IMG/VR virus record: IMGVR_UViG_3300030099_004395
Location: 1-61,805 of that record
Source: a virus
Length of the DNA stretch: 61,805 nucleotides
Strand: one strand, 5' to 3'
Positions 5,520 through 13,843 of the stretch are shown here, piece by piece. How positions within the stretch are numbered: the stretch's first letter is position 1; each line of letters starts with the position of its first letter. Both the position numbers and the translations under genes were made by a program. The notes below the pieces were generated by a model. The model was not told the origin of the DNA. It did no database searches and worked only from the letters and a program-made list of their open reading frames with translations.

Positions 5520-6500
5520 ATGGCGATAATATATACTTACCCGAAAAAGGCAAGTGTTGAAGCTACTGATACTTTTTTGATAACTGATAGCGCTGACAAT
5601 AACACTAAAACTGTTAGCGCTTCAGCTATTGCTTCTTACATCGATGATGAAGTAGATCTACAAGAGGTATTAAATAAAGGAAACACAGCCTCACAAGACA
5701 TAAATTTAACAGGTGATTATAACGGATCTGGTAATATAAACTTATCAGGTAAAATATCAATCAATGGAGCAGCGCAAGGAATATTTTTAGATGATCCAAA
5801 TATACAACAGATATCTAAAAATTCAGGTCCTATGCGAGTTATAACTTTGGGTGGAGATTTAGAGTTAGTATCAGTTACTGACGGTATATCTTTAAGAGCT
5901 GACAATGGTGGATTCTCAATAGACTCGAGTTCAGCAGACTTAGATTTAAGTGTTGTTAACTTTAATATGGTAGCTACTGAATCAAACATAGAAGCTGACA
6001 CTGTTATAGTAGGAAATACAACAGCTGGTGGTAAAGTTAGAATACGAGGTGGTAGTGGCGGTAGTGGTTATTATCCAAATTTAATAACTGATGAGTTTTC
6101 ATTTAATGGACATGTTAGATTTAATCAAGTAGTAAAAGATGTAAACGGAACAACAGGTGGTGCTGGTCAAGCATTGCTAGCTGTGGCAGGTGGTAAAGTA
6201 CAGTGGACTACTTTAAATTCACAAACACTAACACAAAATCAAATACTAGTAGGTAATGCATCAAATGTACCTACAGCAAGTGGATTGATCACAGCTGATA
6301 TAACAACAGACAATATTACAATAGGAGTTTCTACTTCTGAGGTTTCTGTTCTTGGTAGTTTAGATATACCTACAAATGGTGGAACTAAATTAGCTACATC
6401 GTCAGGTAAGCGTGGCGAACTAGCTTTTGATAGCAACTACATGTATATATGTACATCAACTAATCAATGGAGAAGAATACCATTAGAATTAATTCCTTAA
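5520..6500 (+). CDS. Tail-fibre-like protein, 326 aa
   Basis: N-terminal segment MAIIYTYPKKASVEATDTFLITDS and the LQEVLNKGNTASQDI motif are typical of fibre-like virion proteins of Bacteroidota phages. The middle is Gly/Ser/Thr/Asn-rich and beta-prone, and the end has GELAFDSNYMYICTSTNQWR, a short C-terminal module seen in such fibres. Probably an appendage for adsorption. It starts 7 nt after the H1-like gene. A second fibre-like gene lies at 15550-16953. Confidence 0.7.
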   Translation: MAIIYTYPKKASVEATDTFLITDSADNNTKTVSASAIASYIDDEVDLQEVLNKGNTASQDINLTGDYNGSGNINLSGKISINGAAQGIFLDDPNIQQISKNSGPMRVITLGGDLELVSVTDGISLRADNGGFSIDSSSADLDLSVVNFNMVATESNIEADTVIVGNTTAGGKVRIRGGSGGSGYYPNLITDEFSFNGHVRFNQVVKDVNGTTGGAGQALLAVAGGKVQWTTLNSQTLTQNQILVGNASNVPTASGLITADITTDNITIGVSTSEVSVLGSLDIPTNGGTKLATSSGKRGELAFDSNYMYICTSTNQWRRIPLELIP

Positions 6501-6511
6501 ATAACCGAACT

Positions 6512-6533
6512 ATCAAGTGATAGTATATAATAA
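6512..6533 (+). promoter_or_regulatory. Late promoter-like element, copy 1
   Basis: ATCAAGTGATAGTATATAAT in the gap before the gene at 6561. It matches three other intergenic copies (19018, 29522, 36054) with the common core AAGTGAT followed by an A/T-rich TATA-like block. Confidence 0.45.
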
Positions 6534-6560
6534 CCAACGTTTAACATAAAACCAAATACA

Positions 6561-6848
6561 ATGACGTTTTTATATACCCGCACTAATACGTGGAATAGTG
6601 CACCACAACCAACGGAAAAGACCATTAAACTATGGGAACATATCTCAGAAAAGAAAAACTGGAGAATAGTTCAATTACCTAATGGATACTTACAAACCGA
6701 ATACAAAGACACCGATGACAATTGGCACGATGTTACTAGAAGAGAAACAATACAAGGAGCTGAACAAGCAATAGATGCATCGATAGAGCATTACAATAAA
6801 AAGCTTGAGTTTCTAAAAGGGCCAAAAGTAGTCAAAACCTTTGAATAA
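6561..6848 (+). CDS. Conserved hypothetical phage protein, 95 aa
   Basis: MTFLYTRTNTWNSAPQPTEKT..., soluble, with an NGYLQTEYKDTDDNWHDVTRRETIQGAEQAIDA-type sequence that looks like a small conserved protein of marine phages; I cannot assign a function. It lies between a late promoter-like element and groEL, so it may share that transcript. Confidence 0.65.
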   Translation: MTFLYTRTNTWNSAPQPTEKTIKLWEHISEKKNWRIVQLPNGYLQTEYKDTDDNWHDVTRRETIQGAEQAIDASIEHYNKKLEFLKGPKVVKTFE

Positions 6849-6880
6849 TATTCGACACAAATATAATTTAATTAAATACA

Positions 6881-8440
6881 ATGGAAGAAATAAAGTTAGT
6901 TAAAGAACTGGCCTTTGGTGAACACGCTAGAGGCCAGATACTAACTGGCGTTGAAAAACTAACTAATGCAGTTAGTTCTACACTTGGCGCTAGTGGTAAA
7001 TGTGTTATACTAGAAGACCACAACGGTAAACCTATTATAACTAAAGATGGAGTCACGGTAGCAAACTCAGTTACACTTAGAGATCCATTAGAAAATATTG
7101 GTTCTACACTTATCAAAGAAGCAGCACAAAGAACTGTTAAAGATGCAGGTGATGGAACAACTACTGCTACAGTATTAGCAAAAGCAATACTTGATGAAGC
7201 AATAAAACATGATCAACTAGATACATTAAGAAATTTAAAAGATGGTATAATATTAGGTGTTGATAATGTTATAAAGTATTTAAACAAGAACAGCAAAAAA
7301 GTAAAAGGTAATAAAATAGATCAAGTTGCTACTATATCTGCAAACAATGATAGTGAGATAGGATCTGTAATAGCTAATGCTTTTAAAATGGTAGATCAAG
7401 ATGGTGTTGTAATCATGGAGGTTAACGAACAACCTGAAACAACTGTTGAACTTATAGAAGGAGTACAATACGATCAATCAATAACTAGTCCGCATTTTAT
7501 TACTGATAAAGATAAAGGCACTGCAGAGTTAGACAATCCTTATGTTTTAATAGTAGACTCTGTGATTGATAATGTTAGAAAAATACAAGGTGTACTTGAG
7601 TATATAATAAAATCAAACAAAAGTTTATTAATAATAGCAGATGTAGATCCTCAAGTAGCTAATGCTTTAGCAATGAATAAGATTAAAGGTAACATTAAAG
7701 TTAATATTGTAAATGCTCCAGTGTATGGTATTAATAGAAAGCAAACACTAAGCGACTTATGTGATGTTACTGGCGCAACGTTAATTGACGAAGACTTAGG
7801 AGATGATATGGATATAATAAGTGTTGATTTGCTAGGTAGATGTTTGAAATCTGTAACTAGTACAGATAATACTTTAATTCAAGTTGATTTATCAGACAAT
7901 GACATAGTCAAAGATAAAATAAAAAATTTAGAACAACAAAGAAAAGATACAAGAAATCCTAATACTAAAGTTAGATTAGAAAAAAGATTAGCAATGCTAA
8001 GAGCTAAGATGGCGGTAGTCAAAGTAGGAGCTAACTCAGAGGTTGAGCTAAAAGAAAAGAAAGATAGAGTTGAAGATGCTATATGTGCTACAAAAGCCGC
8101 GATTAAAGAAGGTATAGTCCCTGGTGGTGGGATTGCTTTGTTAAATGCTTCTCAAAATTTAAAACCTAAATCAATAGGTGAAGAAGTATTATATTGTGCT
8201 ATACGTAAACCTTATGAAATAATATTGCAAAACGCTGGTATTAAAGATATACCTGAAGAACAAGATAAGGGTAAAGGATTAGATGTGGTTACAGGAGATA
8301 CGGTGGATATGGTTAAAGCCGGAATAATAGATCCTTTGTTAGTTACCAAAAGCGCTTTACAAAACGCGGCTTCAGTAGCAACCACTATATTATCAACCGA
8401 TTGTGTTATTAATAATATTAGAAATGAAAGCAATAGGTAA
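6881..8440 (+). CDS. groEL: GroEL-type chaperonin, 519 aa
   Basis: Group I chaperonin, cytoplasmic. Visible motifs: ITKDGVTVAN (with the Asp equivalent to E. coli D52), GDGTTTATVLAKAI (ATP binding, D87 equivalent), an apical domain with LIEGVQYDQ and SPHFITDKDKG, and RVEDAICATKAAIKEGIVPGGG (D398 equivalent). These suggest an active ATPase. It is somewhat shorter than bacterial GroEL (about 545 aa) and lacks the GGM-rich tail. It is followed, overlapping, by a GroES gene, the reverse of the usual host order. Likely helps fold capsid or other virion proteins. Confidence 0.95.
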   Translation: MEEIKLVKELAFGEHARGQILTGVEKLTNAVSSTLGASGKCVILEDHNGKPIITKDGVTVANSVTLRDPLENIGSTLIKEAAQRTVKDAGDGTTTATVLAKAILDEAIKHDQLDTLRNLKDGIILGVDNVIKYLNKNSKKVKGNKIDQVATISANNDSEIGSVIANAFKMVDQDGVVIMEVNEQPETTVELIEGVQYDQSITSPHFITDKDKGTAELDNPYVLIVDSVIDNVRKIQGVLEYIIKSNKSLLIIADVDPQVANALAMNKIKGNIKVNIVNAPVYGINRKQTLSDLCDVTGATLIDEDLGDDMDIISVDLLGRCLKSVTSTDNTLIQVDLSDNDIVKDKIKNLEQQRKDTRNPNTKVRLEKRLAMLRAKMAVVKVGANSEVELKEKKDRVEDAICATKAAIKEGIVPGGGIALLNASQNLKPKSIGEEVLYCAIRKPYEIILQNAGIKDIPEEQDKGKGLDVVTGDTVDMVKAGIIDPLLVTKSALQNAASVATTILSTDCVINNIRNESNR

Positions 8441-8684
8441 GTATATAGTTATAGAACCACATAATGAATCAACTACTAAAACTAAAGGAGGTTTGTTATT
8501 AGCTGAATCACAAAGAGAAGATATAAGATACAGACGTGCTAAAGTTATAAAGCCTGGCACAGATGTAACAGTTATTAAAAAAGAAGATGAAATTTACTAT
8601 GATAAAGCCGCTGGCTTTAATATTGAAATAAATAAAGAGAGTTACAAAATAATAAAAGAAACAGATATAGTAATAGTATTATGA
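8424..8684 (+). CDS. groES: GroES-type co-chaperonin, 86 aa
   Basis: Start chosen at ATG 8424 (MKAIGKYIVIEP), which matches the GroES N-terminus; it overlaps the end of groEL by 17 nt. The mobile loop is ESTTKTKGGLLLAE, with LLL in place of the IVL that contacts GroEL in E. coli. YYDKAAG resembles the conserved dome region. The overlap and the divergent loop suggest it is matched to the phage GroEL. Confidence 0.9.
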   Translation: MKAIGKYIVIEPHNESTTKTKGGLLLAESQREDIRYRRAKVIKPGTDVTVIKKEDEIYYDKAAGFNIEINKESYKIIKETDIVIVL

Positions 8685-9292
8685 GTTTATTAACCGAGCG
8701 TAAAAAGAATAGTTTTAAACTAGCAGGTGGACCAGCATTTTTTGGTACAAATGCGATGACTAAGCTATTAGAAGAAGCTAAAAATAAAGTTAAAGAAGCC
8801 GCATTAAATTCGAGACCATCTGACGAAGTTGCTCCTAAAGTTGGTAGTGCTCATAGAAATAGCTCTAGAAACAATTGGCTTGAAAGATCTAAAGCACAAG
8901 GTGAAGAAATGGCTGAAGAAAAAGCAGCTGAAGAAAAAGCGAAAGCAGAAGAAGAAGCAGCTAAGAAAGCAGAAGTTGAAAGAGAAGCATTAAGTCAAGG
9001 TGAAAACATAGCAGATTCAGAAGGTAGAAAAGGTAGAAAAGCAGCTAAGAAGGATGCTAAAGCCGAAGCTAAAGCAGAGAAAGCAGCACTAAAACAACAG
9101 TGTGCTGGATTAAGAGGTAAAGCTAAAAGACAATGTAATTCTTCTGCTAGAAAAAATTTTAGAAAAGATAAGAAAGCTATACGTAAAGCAAATAGAGCTA
9201 AAAAGAAAGAAAACTTTGGTAAAACTAAAGTAGGTAAAACATTGAAAAAATGGACCTGCACTAAAAGAAGAAGAAGAAAAGGTAAATGTTAA
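8681..9292 (+). CDS. Basic Ala/Lys/Glu-rich protein, 203 aa
   Basis: Overlaps the groES stop (TTATGAG). Three parts: an N-terminus MSLLTERKKNSFKLAGGPAFFG; an Ala/Glu/Lys helix (about 70-135) likely to be coiled coil; and a very basic end with Cys pairs (QQCAGLRGKAKRQC and CTKRRRRKGKC). Composition suggests nucleic-acid binding. Function unknown; part of the H1-like group. Confidence 0.65.
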   Translation: MSLLTERKKNSFKLAGGPAFFGTNAMTKLLEEAKNKVKEAALNSRPSDEVAPKVGSAHRNSSRNNWLERSKAQGEEMAEEKAAEEKAKAEEEAAKKAEVEREALSQGENIADSEGRKGRKAAKKDAKAEAKAEKAALKQQCAGLRGKAKRQCNSSARKNFRKDKKAIRKANRAKKKENFGKTKVGKTLKKWTCTKRRRRKGKC

Positions 9293-9735
9293 TGAGATTA
9301 AATTCAAAAGATTTAAAAGAATTAAACTTACTTAAGCATTATAGAATAATACGTAAATGGGCTTGTAAAAGCTATGATCTAAACGACGCAGACTTAGAGC
9401 TGTTAATATACTTAGAAGCTTTAAACCTATTTACGAAAGATGATTTTAAAAAAGGTACGTATTCATATAGTTGGGATAATAGGCGCTGGAACAGACTATT
9501 GAAACAAGGGTGGATTACGGTGTGGAGGAAGAGAAACCGCACAACTCAAAAATATCATATATATAAAGTATCCGTAAAGTGTAAACAACTTATATCGCGT
9601 ATGTACCGTATAATGCTAGGTGAAGAAGACATGCCTACATTAAAGATTGAAGCGAAAAGCAATTACACTAATAAAGTTATATCTAAATCTATAACTTTTG
9701 TAAACAAAGATAAAACAAGATCAAATGGCTTATAA
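9292..9735 (+). CDS. Winged-helix-like DNA-binding protein, 147 aa
   Basis: Start taken at ATG 9292 (MRLNSKDLKEL), in a TAATG overlap with the previous stop; an ATG two codons earlier is possible. The pattern of short helices (DLELLIYLEALNLFTKDDF) followed by RRWNRLLKQGWITVWRKRNR and a KYHIYKVS strand fits a MarR-like winged helix. Possibly a regulator or a DNA-binding accessory of the basic proteins around it. Assignment is by pattern only. Confidence 0.5.
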   Translation: MRLNSKDLKELNLLKHYRIIRKWACKSYDLNDADLELLIYLEALNLFTKDDFKKGTYSYSWDNRRWNRLLKQGWITVWRKRNRTTQKYHIYKVSVKCKQLISRMYRIMLGEEDMPTLKIEAKSNYTNKVISKSITFVNKDKTRSNGL

Positions 9736-11533
9736 ACAAGATAGAAACCCTGGTAAGATAGAGTATGGACCTGCTGGTTATAGAGATCCTAGAAAAATTT
9801 CTAAAAACTATAACGCGTTAGAGTTTAGTATGCCTGACTTAGACAACATAATAGATAATAAAGCTGATGGTGAACAAACTACAGAAGATCTAAGTAATAA
9901 AACAGGAACTGAAAAGGAAGGTGTAGTAACTAAAGGTGAAACTGTAAAACCTGCTAATGCTGACTTAATGAAGAAAGTTGAAAACAGCGAGAAGGTTCAA
10001 TCTTTCATAGATGAAGGAAAAAGTTTAAAAGGTGAAAGGAAAAGAGGTAGACAACTTAAAAGAGGTATTAATACTGCTATTAGACAATTTGAAAGAGACA
10101 GTAGAAAAAGAGGTTTAAGCCCAGAAAGAGAAGAAAAGCTTCAAGCAGCTAAAGATGAAAGAGATAGATTAAGAGGATTAGAAACTGCTAAGAAGGAGGA
10201 AGATAAGATGATCAAAAAAGAAAACAAAGAAACAGAAAAAGAAATTAAGAAAGCTAACAAAAATAAAATTAAAAAAGCACAAGCTGAGTTTGATAAAATG
10301 CAAGCAGAAAAATACGGAATCGTTGATGGTGAATTTAAAGAAACTAAAGTCGATGATTATGAAGAACTTAAACATGATCTATATGAACAAGATCAAGACA
10401 GAAGGTGGGGAGTAGGAACAAAAATGTATAAAGATATGAGACCTAAAAACTTAATGAACAAAGGTAATAGAATGCCTGAAATAGATAGCGAAGAAACTAG
10501 ACCTGCTATGTACAATCAAGGTCGACCTATGAACTCTGGTATATTAGAGAATAATCCTAATATAATGCAACCAGATAATAAAGTGCCATTTTCACAGCAT
10601 CAGACTAATGAGAAGTTTAGCAATATAGCTAGTGCTTCACCTGATCCGTTTCAAGCTTCTAATACACCAAACAAGCCTATGGGTGGATTAGATCAAACAT
10701 TTAGCCAAGGTCAAATGGCGATGTACGGTATGGGTCCTGAGTTTAATCCTAAATTAAAAGCTGCATCAGAAGCGGGTGATTTAGATGACAATCCAAATTT
10801 TAAAGCAAAAGTAGACGCTGCACCAGCTAGTCACTACCATATTAGTAAAGGTAAATATGCTAATGATACTAGAGTAAATAAAGCGAACTATGATGCAACT
10901 GAAAGAGATGACGCTGCTCATATTGATTATTTAAAGAAAGATATCGATTACGATGCTAAGCATAACAAAAGCGATATAGACATGACAGCTGATGAGAAGC
11001 ATATATCTAAATTAGCTGGAGACATGAAGTATGATAAAGAACATCATTCACCTGCTTATGGTAAACACGGTGCTGCTTGGAAAAGAAAGACAAATGAAGG
11101 CACTAATAAAAGAGGTCAAAAGGTCACTATTGAACAAACTAAAAGAGAGAAAGCTGAAAAACCAACTGACTACTCAGATAACTTTACTATGAACTTTGGT
11201 GACAAAGAAGGTAAGGGTAAGCCAGCAAAAGATAATACAGTTACTTTTACTAGAGAAACTAAGAGAGGCACTAAAGTTAAGAGCGCTGAGGGCGGTACTC
11301 GTAAGTCAAAGAGATTATTGAGTAAGTTCAAAAGGCAAACAGCTAGAGGAACAAGAGAAAAAGCTCAATATGATCAACCAGGTAGCTTTAAAGGTTTAGT
11401 TAGTAAGCTACAGAAAAAAGGTAAATCAAAATCAGTTGCTACTAAAATTGCTGGTAAAATAGCTAATATAAAAAGAAAAGGTGGAGGTAAAGGACCTACA
11501 GCAAAACAGAAAGCAAGAATGCGTAAGAACTAA
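9725..11533 (+). CDS. Large charged low-complexity protein with PxMY repeats, 602 aa
   Basis: Highly charged. Roughly 90-190 is Lys/Glu/Arg helix, probable coiled coil (ERDSRKRGLSPEREEKLQAA). The middle has short units RPAMYNQGRPMNSG and QMAMYGMGPEF, and a His/Asp/Lys-rich part (about 370-450). The C-terminus is H1-like (KLQKKGKSKSVATKIAGKIA, KGGGKGPTAKQKARMRKN). YDQPGSF near the end matches YDQPGMY of the protein at 4812. Probably virion-associated or DNA-condensing; function inferred only from composition. Confidence 0.65.
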   Translation: MAYKQDRNPGKIEYGPAGYRDPRKISKNYNALEFSMPDLDNIIDNKADGEQTTEDLSNKTGTEKEGVVTKGETVKPANADLMKKVENSEKVQSFIDEGKSLKGERKRGRQLKRGINTAIRQFERDSRKRGLSPEREEKLQAAKDERDRLRGLETAKKEEDKMIKKENKETEKEIKKANKNKIKKAQAEFDKMQAEKYGIVDGEFKETKVDDYEELKHDLYEQDQDRRWGVGTKMYKDMRPKNLMNKGNRMPEIDSEETRPAMYNQGRPMNSGILENNPNIMQPDNKVPFSQHQTNEKFSNIASASPDPFQASNTPNKPMGGLDQTFSQGQMAMYGMGPEFNPKLKAASEAGDLDDNPNFKAKVDAAPASHYHISKGKYANDTRVNKANYDATERDDAAHIDYLKKDIDYDAKHNKSDIDMTADEKHISKLAGDMKYDKEHHSPAYGKHGAAWKRKTNEGTNKRGQKVTIEQTKREKAEKPTDYSDNFTMNFGDKEGKGKPAKDNTVTFTRETKRGTKVKSAEGGTRKSKRLLSKFKRQTARGTREKAQYDQPGSFKGLVSKLQKKGKSKSVATKIAGKIANIKRKGGGKGPTAKQKARMRKN

Positions 11534-11588
11534 TATAATTATGTAATTATATTAATACAAATATGTTAAACAAATTAAAAAAATAGTT

Positions 11589-11756
11589 ATGCCAAGTTAC
11601 GGAGAATACCAAGCACCAGCAGGTAAAAAATTAAAGTGTGGTTGCAAACCACTAGGAACACGTAAAATGATTTCAAGAAATCCATTTATTACTACTACGT
11701 TAAGATTTGATAATCCACCATACGGTGGCAATGGAGCGTTGAACGCTAATAAGTAA
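11589..11756 (+). CDS. Hypothetical small protein, 55 aa
   Basis: Frame MPSYGEYQAPAGKKLKCGCK..., with a CGC pair and Asn/Gly-rich end (YGGNGALNANK). The ATG follows an A-rich leader (AAAAAAATAGTTATG) and the stop overlaps the next start as TAATG. It shares the MPS opening with the 233-aa basic protein. Unknown function. Confidence 0.6.
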   Translation: MPSYGEYQAPAGKKLKCGCKPLGTRKMISRNPFITTTLRFDNPPYGGNGALNANK

Positions 11757-11920
11757 TGGGACTTGATGATCTAAAGTTATATTGTTTAAATATAACTTCT
11801 TTCACAATCGCTAGCTTCGATTGGTTAGAACCAGTATTAAAAATATTACTACTAATTGTAACTATAGGGTATACAGTACACAAATGGTGGGTAATGAAAA
11901 ATAAAAACAATGGCAATTAG
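11756..11920 (+). CDS. Small single-TM protein, 54 aa
   Basis: Frame MGLDDLKLYCLNITSFTIAS..., with a hydrophobic segment VLKILLLIVTIGYTV (about 27-41) and basic tail HKWWVMKNKNN. One membrane span. It lies just before the amidase, so it may be a lysis accessory (for example a second holin or pinholin); a structural membrane role is equally open. Confidence 0.55.
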   Translation: MGLDDLKLYCLNITSFTIASFDWLEPVLKILLLIVTIGYTVHKWWVMKNKNNGN

Positions 11921-12164
11921 AAAAGACTTACTAAGAATGCAGAACAATATTAAAAGGGTTAAAAATCCTTTTGGCCCTGCAGCTTTAGGCGAAGATGAAA
12001 AATTAAAGCCAGTTCCAGATAATAGAAACTTATTAGAAAAAGGATTGGATTATATTACCGGCGGTGATAGCAGAACTAAGATGGATATCGAAGGAAAAAC
12101 AGTAGAATATACTGACAGCAAGGGTAATGCTTATGATAAAGATAAAAATAGAATAATTAAGTGA
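11910..12164 (+). CDS. Hypothetical protein, 84 aa
   Basis: Unrecognised. MAIRKDLLRMQNNIKRVKNPFGPAALGEDEKLKP..., soluble, basic start, Asp/Lys-rich end (YTDSKGNAYDKDKNRIIK). Overlaps genes on both sides (11 nt with the TM protein, 4 nt with the amidase). Confidence 0.65.
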   Translation: MAIRKDLLRMQNNIKRVKNPFGPAALGEDEKLKPVPDNRNLLEKGLDYITGGDSRTKMDIEGKTVEYTDSKGNAYDKDKNRIIK

Positions 12165-12574
12165 GACAAATAAATAAAATTATTGTACATTGCTCTGCAA
12201 CAAGAGAAGGAGAAAATTTTGATGTAGCTGAGATACGCAAATGGCACGTAGAAGGTCGTGGCTGGAGCGATATTGGTTACCATTTTTATATCGACCTATA
12301 TGGAGAAATACACAAAGGTAGAGATATAGATAAAATCGGAGCTCACTGCAAAGGAAACAATCGTGGTTCAATAGGCATATGCTATTGTGGTGGCGTTGAG
12401 GCAGATGGTAAGACTCCGAAAGATACTAGAACATACGAGCAAAAGGTTGCTCTACTTGCGGTACTTAGAACTTTAAAAGCTATGTATCCTAACGCAGTAA
12501 TACACTCACATAAGGATTTTGCTAATAAAGCATGTCCATCATTTGATGCTACTAAAGAATATGAAAATCTCTGA
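12161..12574 (+). CDS. Endolysin: N-acetylmuramoyl-L-alanine amidase, 137 aa
   Basis: Amidase_2/T7-lysozyme-type zinc amidase that cleaves the bond between muramic acid and L-alanine in peptidoglycan. Zinc ligands are visible: H10 (IIVHCSATREG), H117 (HSHKDF) and C125 (KACPSFDA). Y40 (GYHFYI) and K123 sit where T7 lysozyme has catalytic Tyr and Lys. Starts at GTG 12161 in a GTGA overlap. No signal peptide, so it needs a holin; a three-TM holin lies at 14351. Confidence 0.92.
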   Translation: MRQINKIIVHCSATREGENFDVAEIRKWHVEGRGWSDIGYHFYIDLYGEIHKGRDIDKIGAHCKGNNRGSIGICYCGGVEADGKTPKDTRTYEQKVALLAVLRTLKAMYPNAVIHSHKDFANKACPSFDATKEYENL

Positions 12575-12833
12575 AGGAACAGAATTTAAAATAGACCTTA
12601 AAACTATTATAAGTATAGTAGTTGTAACGTCGATGTTTGTAGGTATGTATTATACTTTACAAGATGATATATCTGATGCTAAGAAAATGCCTAAAGCTGT
12701 TATAGATCGTATAGAGTATGATTTAAAACAAGACTGGCATACTAATCACATTAACAAGCTAGAAGAAGAAGTTAAAGAATTAAGACAATGGTGTAGAGAG
12801 CTTGATGAAGAACTTTATAAAAGAAAAAGATAA
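12561..12833 (+). CDS. Spanin-like membrane coiled-coil protein, 90 aa
   Basis: Start at ATG 12561 (MKISEGTEFKID), 14 nt inside the end of the amidase gene. One N-terminal membrane segment (TIISIVVVTSMFVGMYYTL, about 14-32) followed by a charged helix (HINKLEEEVKELRQWCRELDEELYKRKR). That is the architecture of an inner-membrane spanin (Rz-like), and its place after the endolysin fits. No outer-membrane partner is recognisable nearby except possibly the early lipoprotein. Confidence 0.6.
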   Translation: MKISEGTEFKIDLKTIISIVVVTSMFVGMYYTLQDDISDAKKMPKAVIDRIEYDLKQDWHTNHINKLEEEVKELRQWCRELDEELYKRKR

Positions 12834-12988
12834 TGGCTACTAAAAGACGCGCTAAAAGAAAAAGTAAAAGTAAAGGAAAAAAAGATGCTTGCTATTACAA
12901 AGTTAAAGCAAGAGTAAAAGTGTGGCCTAGTGCCTACGCGTCTGGTCAATTAGTACAATGTCGTAATAAAAGAAAGGGTAAGAAGTAA
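12833..12988 (+). CDS. Conserved small basic phage protein, 51 aa
   Basis: Frame MATKRRAKRKSKSKGKKDAC..., with VKARVKVWPSAYASGQLVQC, a sequence type (K-x-WPSAYASG) I recognise from many marine phages, often as a domain of basic proteins of unknown function. ATG in a TAATG overlap with the previous stop. Very basic with two Cys flanking the motif. Confidence 0.7.
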   Translation: MATKRRAKRKSKSKGKKDACYYKVKARVKVWPSAYASGQLVQCRNKRKGKK

Positions 12989-13152
12989 TGGCTAAAAAAA
13001 CTGTAAAAGCACCCGCTGGATATCATTGGATGAAAAAGGGAAACAACAACTACAAGTTGATGAAGAATCCTAAAGGAGGATATAAGCCTCATAGTAGAGC
13101 TACTTTGTCTGCTAGTTTTGATATACAAAAAGTACATAGAACAAAAAAGTAA
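12988..13152 (+). CDS. Small basic protein, 54 aa
   Basis: Frame MAKKTVKAPAGYHWMKKGNN..., Lys/Asn/Gly-rich, single domain, no Cys. TAATG overlap with the previous gene, and the next gene starts at the base after its stop. Belongs by composition to the basic-protein set. Function unknown. Confidence 0.65.
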   Translation: MAKKTVKAPAGYHWMKKGNNNYKLMKNPKGGYKPHSRATLSASFDIQKVHRTKK

Positions 13153-13674
13153 ATGGCAACTAGAAAAGTTTGTTTACCAAAAGCTAAAATAGCCAGCATG
13201 AGCAAAGCTGAGAAAGACAAAGTTGTAAATGCTAAAAAGGCCGCTGCTAATCAAGGTAAGAAAAAAAGATCTAGGAAATCAAATGTAAAAGGCGCTAGAC
13301 CTAAAAACGCTACATTAAGAGATTGGTTTAAAAAAGAAAACTGGACAAACGTAGAAACAGGCGAAGAATGTGGAGCTCCAACAATGTATGGCCCTGCAAA
13401 AAGATTAAAATTTGGTAGAAAGAAAAAAAGAAAGAAACAAGTTAAGTTATCTGTAGGTAGAGGAGAGAAGTTATCTGTAAAAAGAGGTAGCGGTCTAACT
13501 GCTAAAGGTAGAAGAAAATACAACAAAGCAACTGGTGGTAATTTAAAAGCACCAGTAACTGGTAAAGTAAAGCCTGGTAGTAAGGCTGCAAAACGTAGAA
13601 AGTCGTTTTGTGCTAGATCAAGAAGTTGGACAGGTCCTAGAGGTAAAGCTGCTAGGAAAAGATGGAAATGTTAA
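13153..13674 (+). CDS. Conserved basic phage protein, 173 aa
   Basis: Lys/Arg-rich throughout. The middle NATLRDWFKKENWTNVETGEECG and the C-terminal segment from SGLTAKGRRKYNKATGGNLK to FCARSRSWTGPRGKAARKRW are patterns I recognise from marine phage proteins of unknown function. Likely nucleic-acid binding and possibly packaged in the virion. The overlap-free but abutting arrangement suggests one operon with the two genes before it. Confidence 0.7.
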   Translation: MATRKVCLPKAKIASMSKAEKDKVVNAKKAAANQGKKKRSRKSNVKGARPKNATLRDWFKKENWTNVETGEECGAPTMYGPAKRLKFGRKKKRKKQVKLSVGRGEKLSVKRGSGLTAKGRRKYNKATGGNLKAPVTGKVKPGSKAAKRRKSFCARSRSWTGPRGKAARKRWKC

Positions 13675-13684
13675 AACAATAATT

Positions 13685-13843
13685 ATGGAAAAAGTAAAAA
13701 TAATAGTTAATCACCCTCTTTCAAAAGCTGTAGCTTGTGGAATTGTCGGTGCGTTTATGTTAGTTGAAAGTCATGCTTTTTATTCAGGTATAGCTTTTGG
13801 TATTGCTATAAGAGAAATGTTGTTAGCGTTTAAATCTGAATAA
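13685..13843 (+). CDS. Small membrane protein, 52 aa
   Basis: Start at ATG 13685 (MEKVKIIVNHPLSKAVACG) after an A/T leader. Two hydrophobic stretches (AVACGIVGAFMLVES and FYSGIAFGIAIREMLLAF) predict two membrane segments or a hairpin. Overlaps the next ATG (TAATGG). In a lysis cassette, so a holin-like accessory is possible. Confidence 0.55.
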   Translation: MEKVKIIVNHPLSKAVACGIVGAFMLVESHAFYSGIAFGIAIREMLLAFKSE

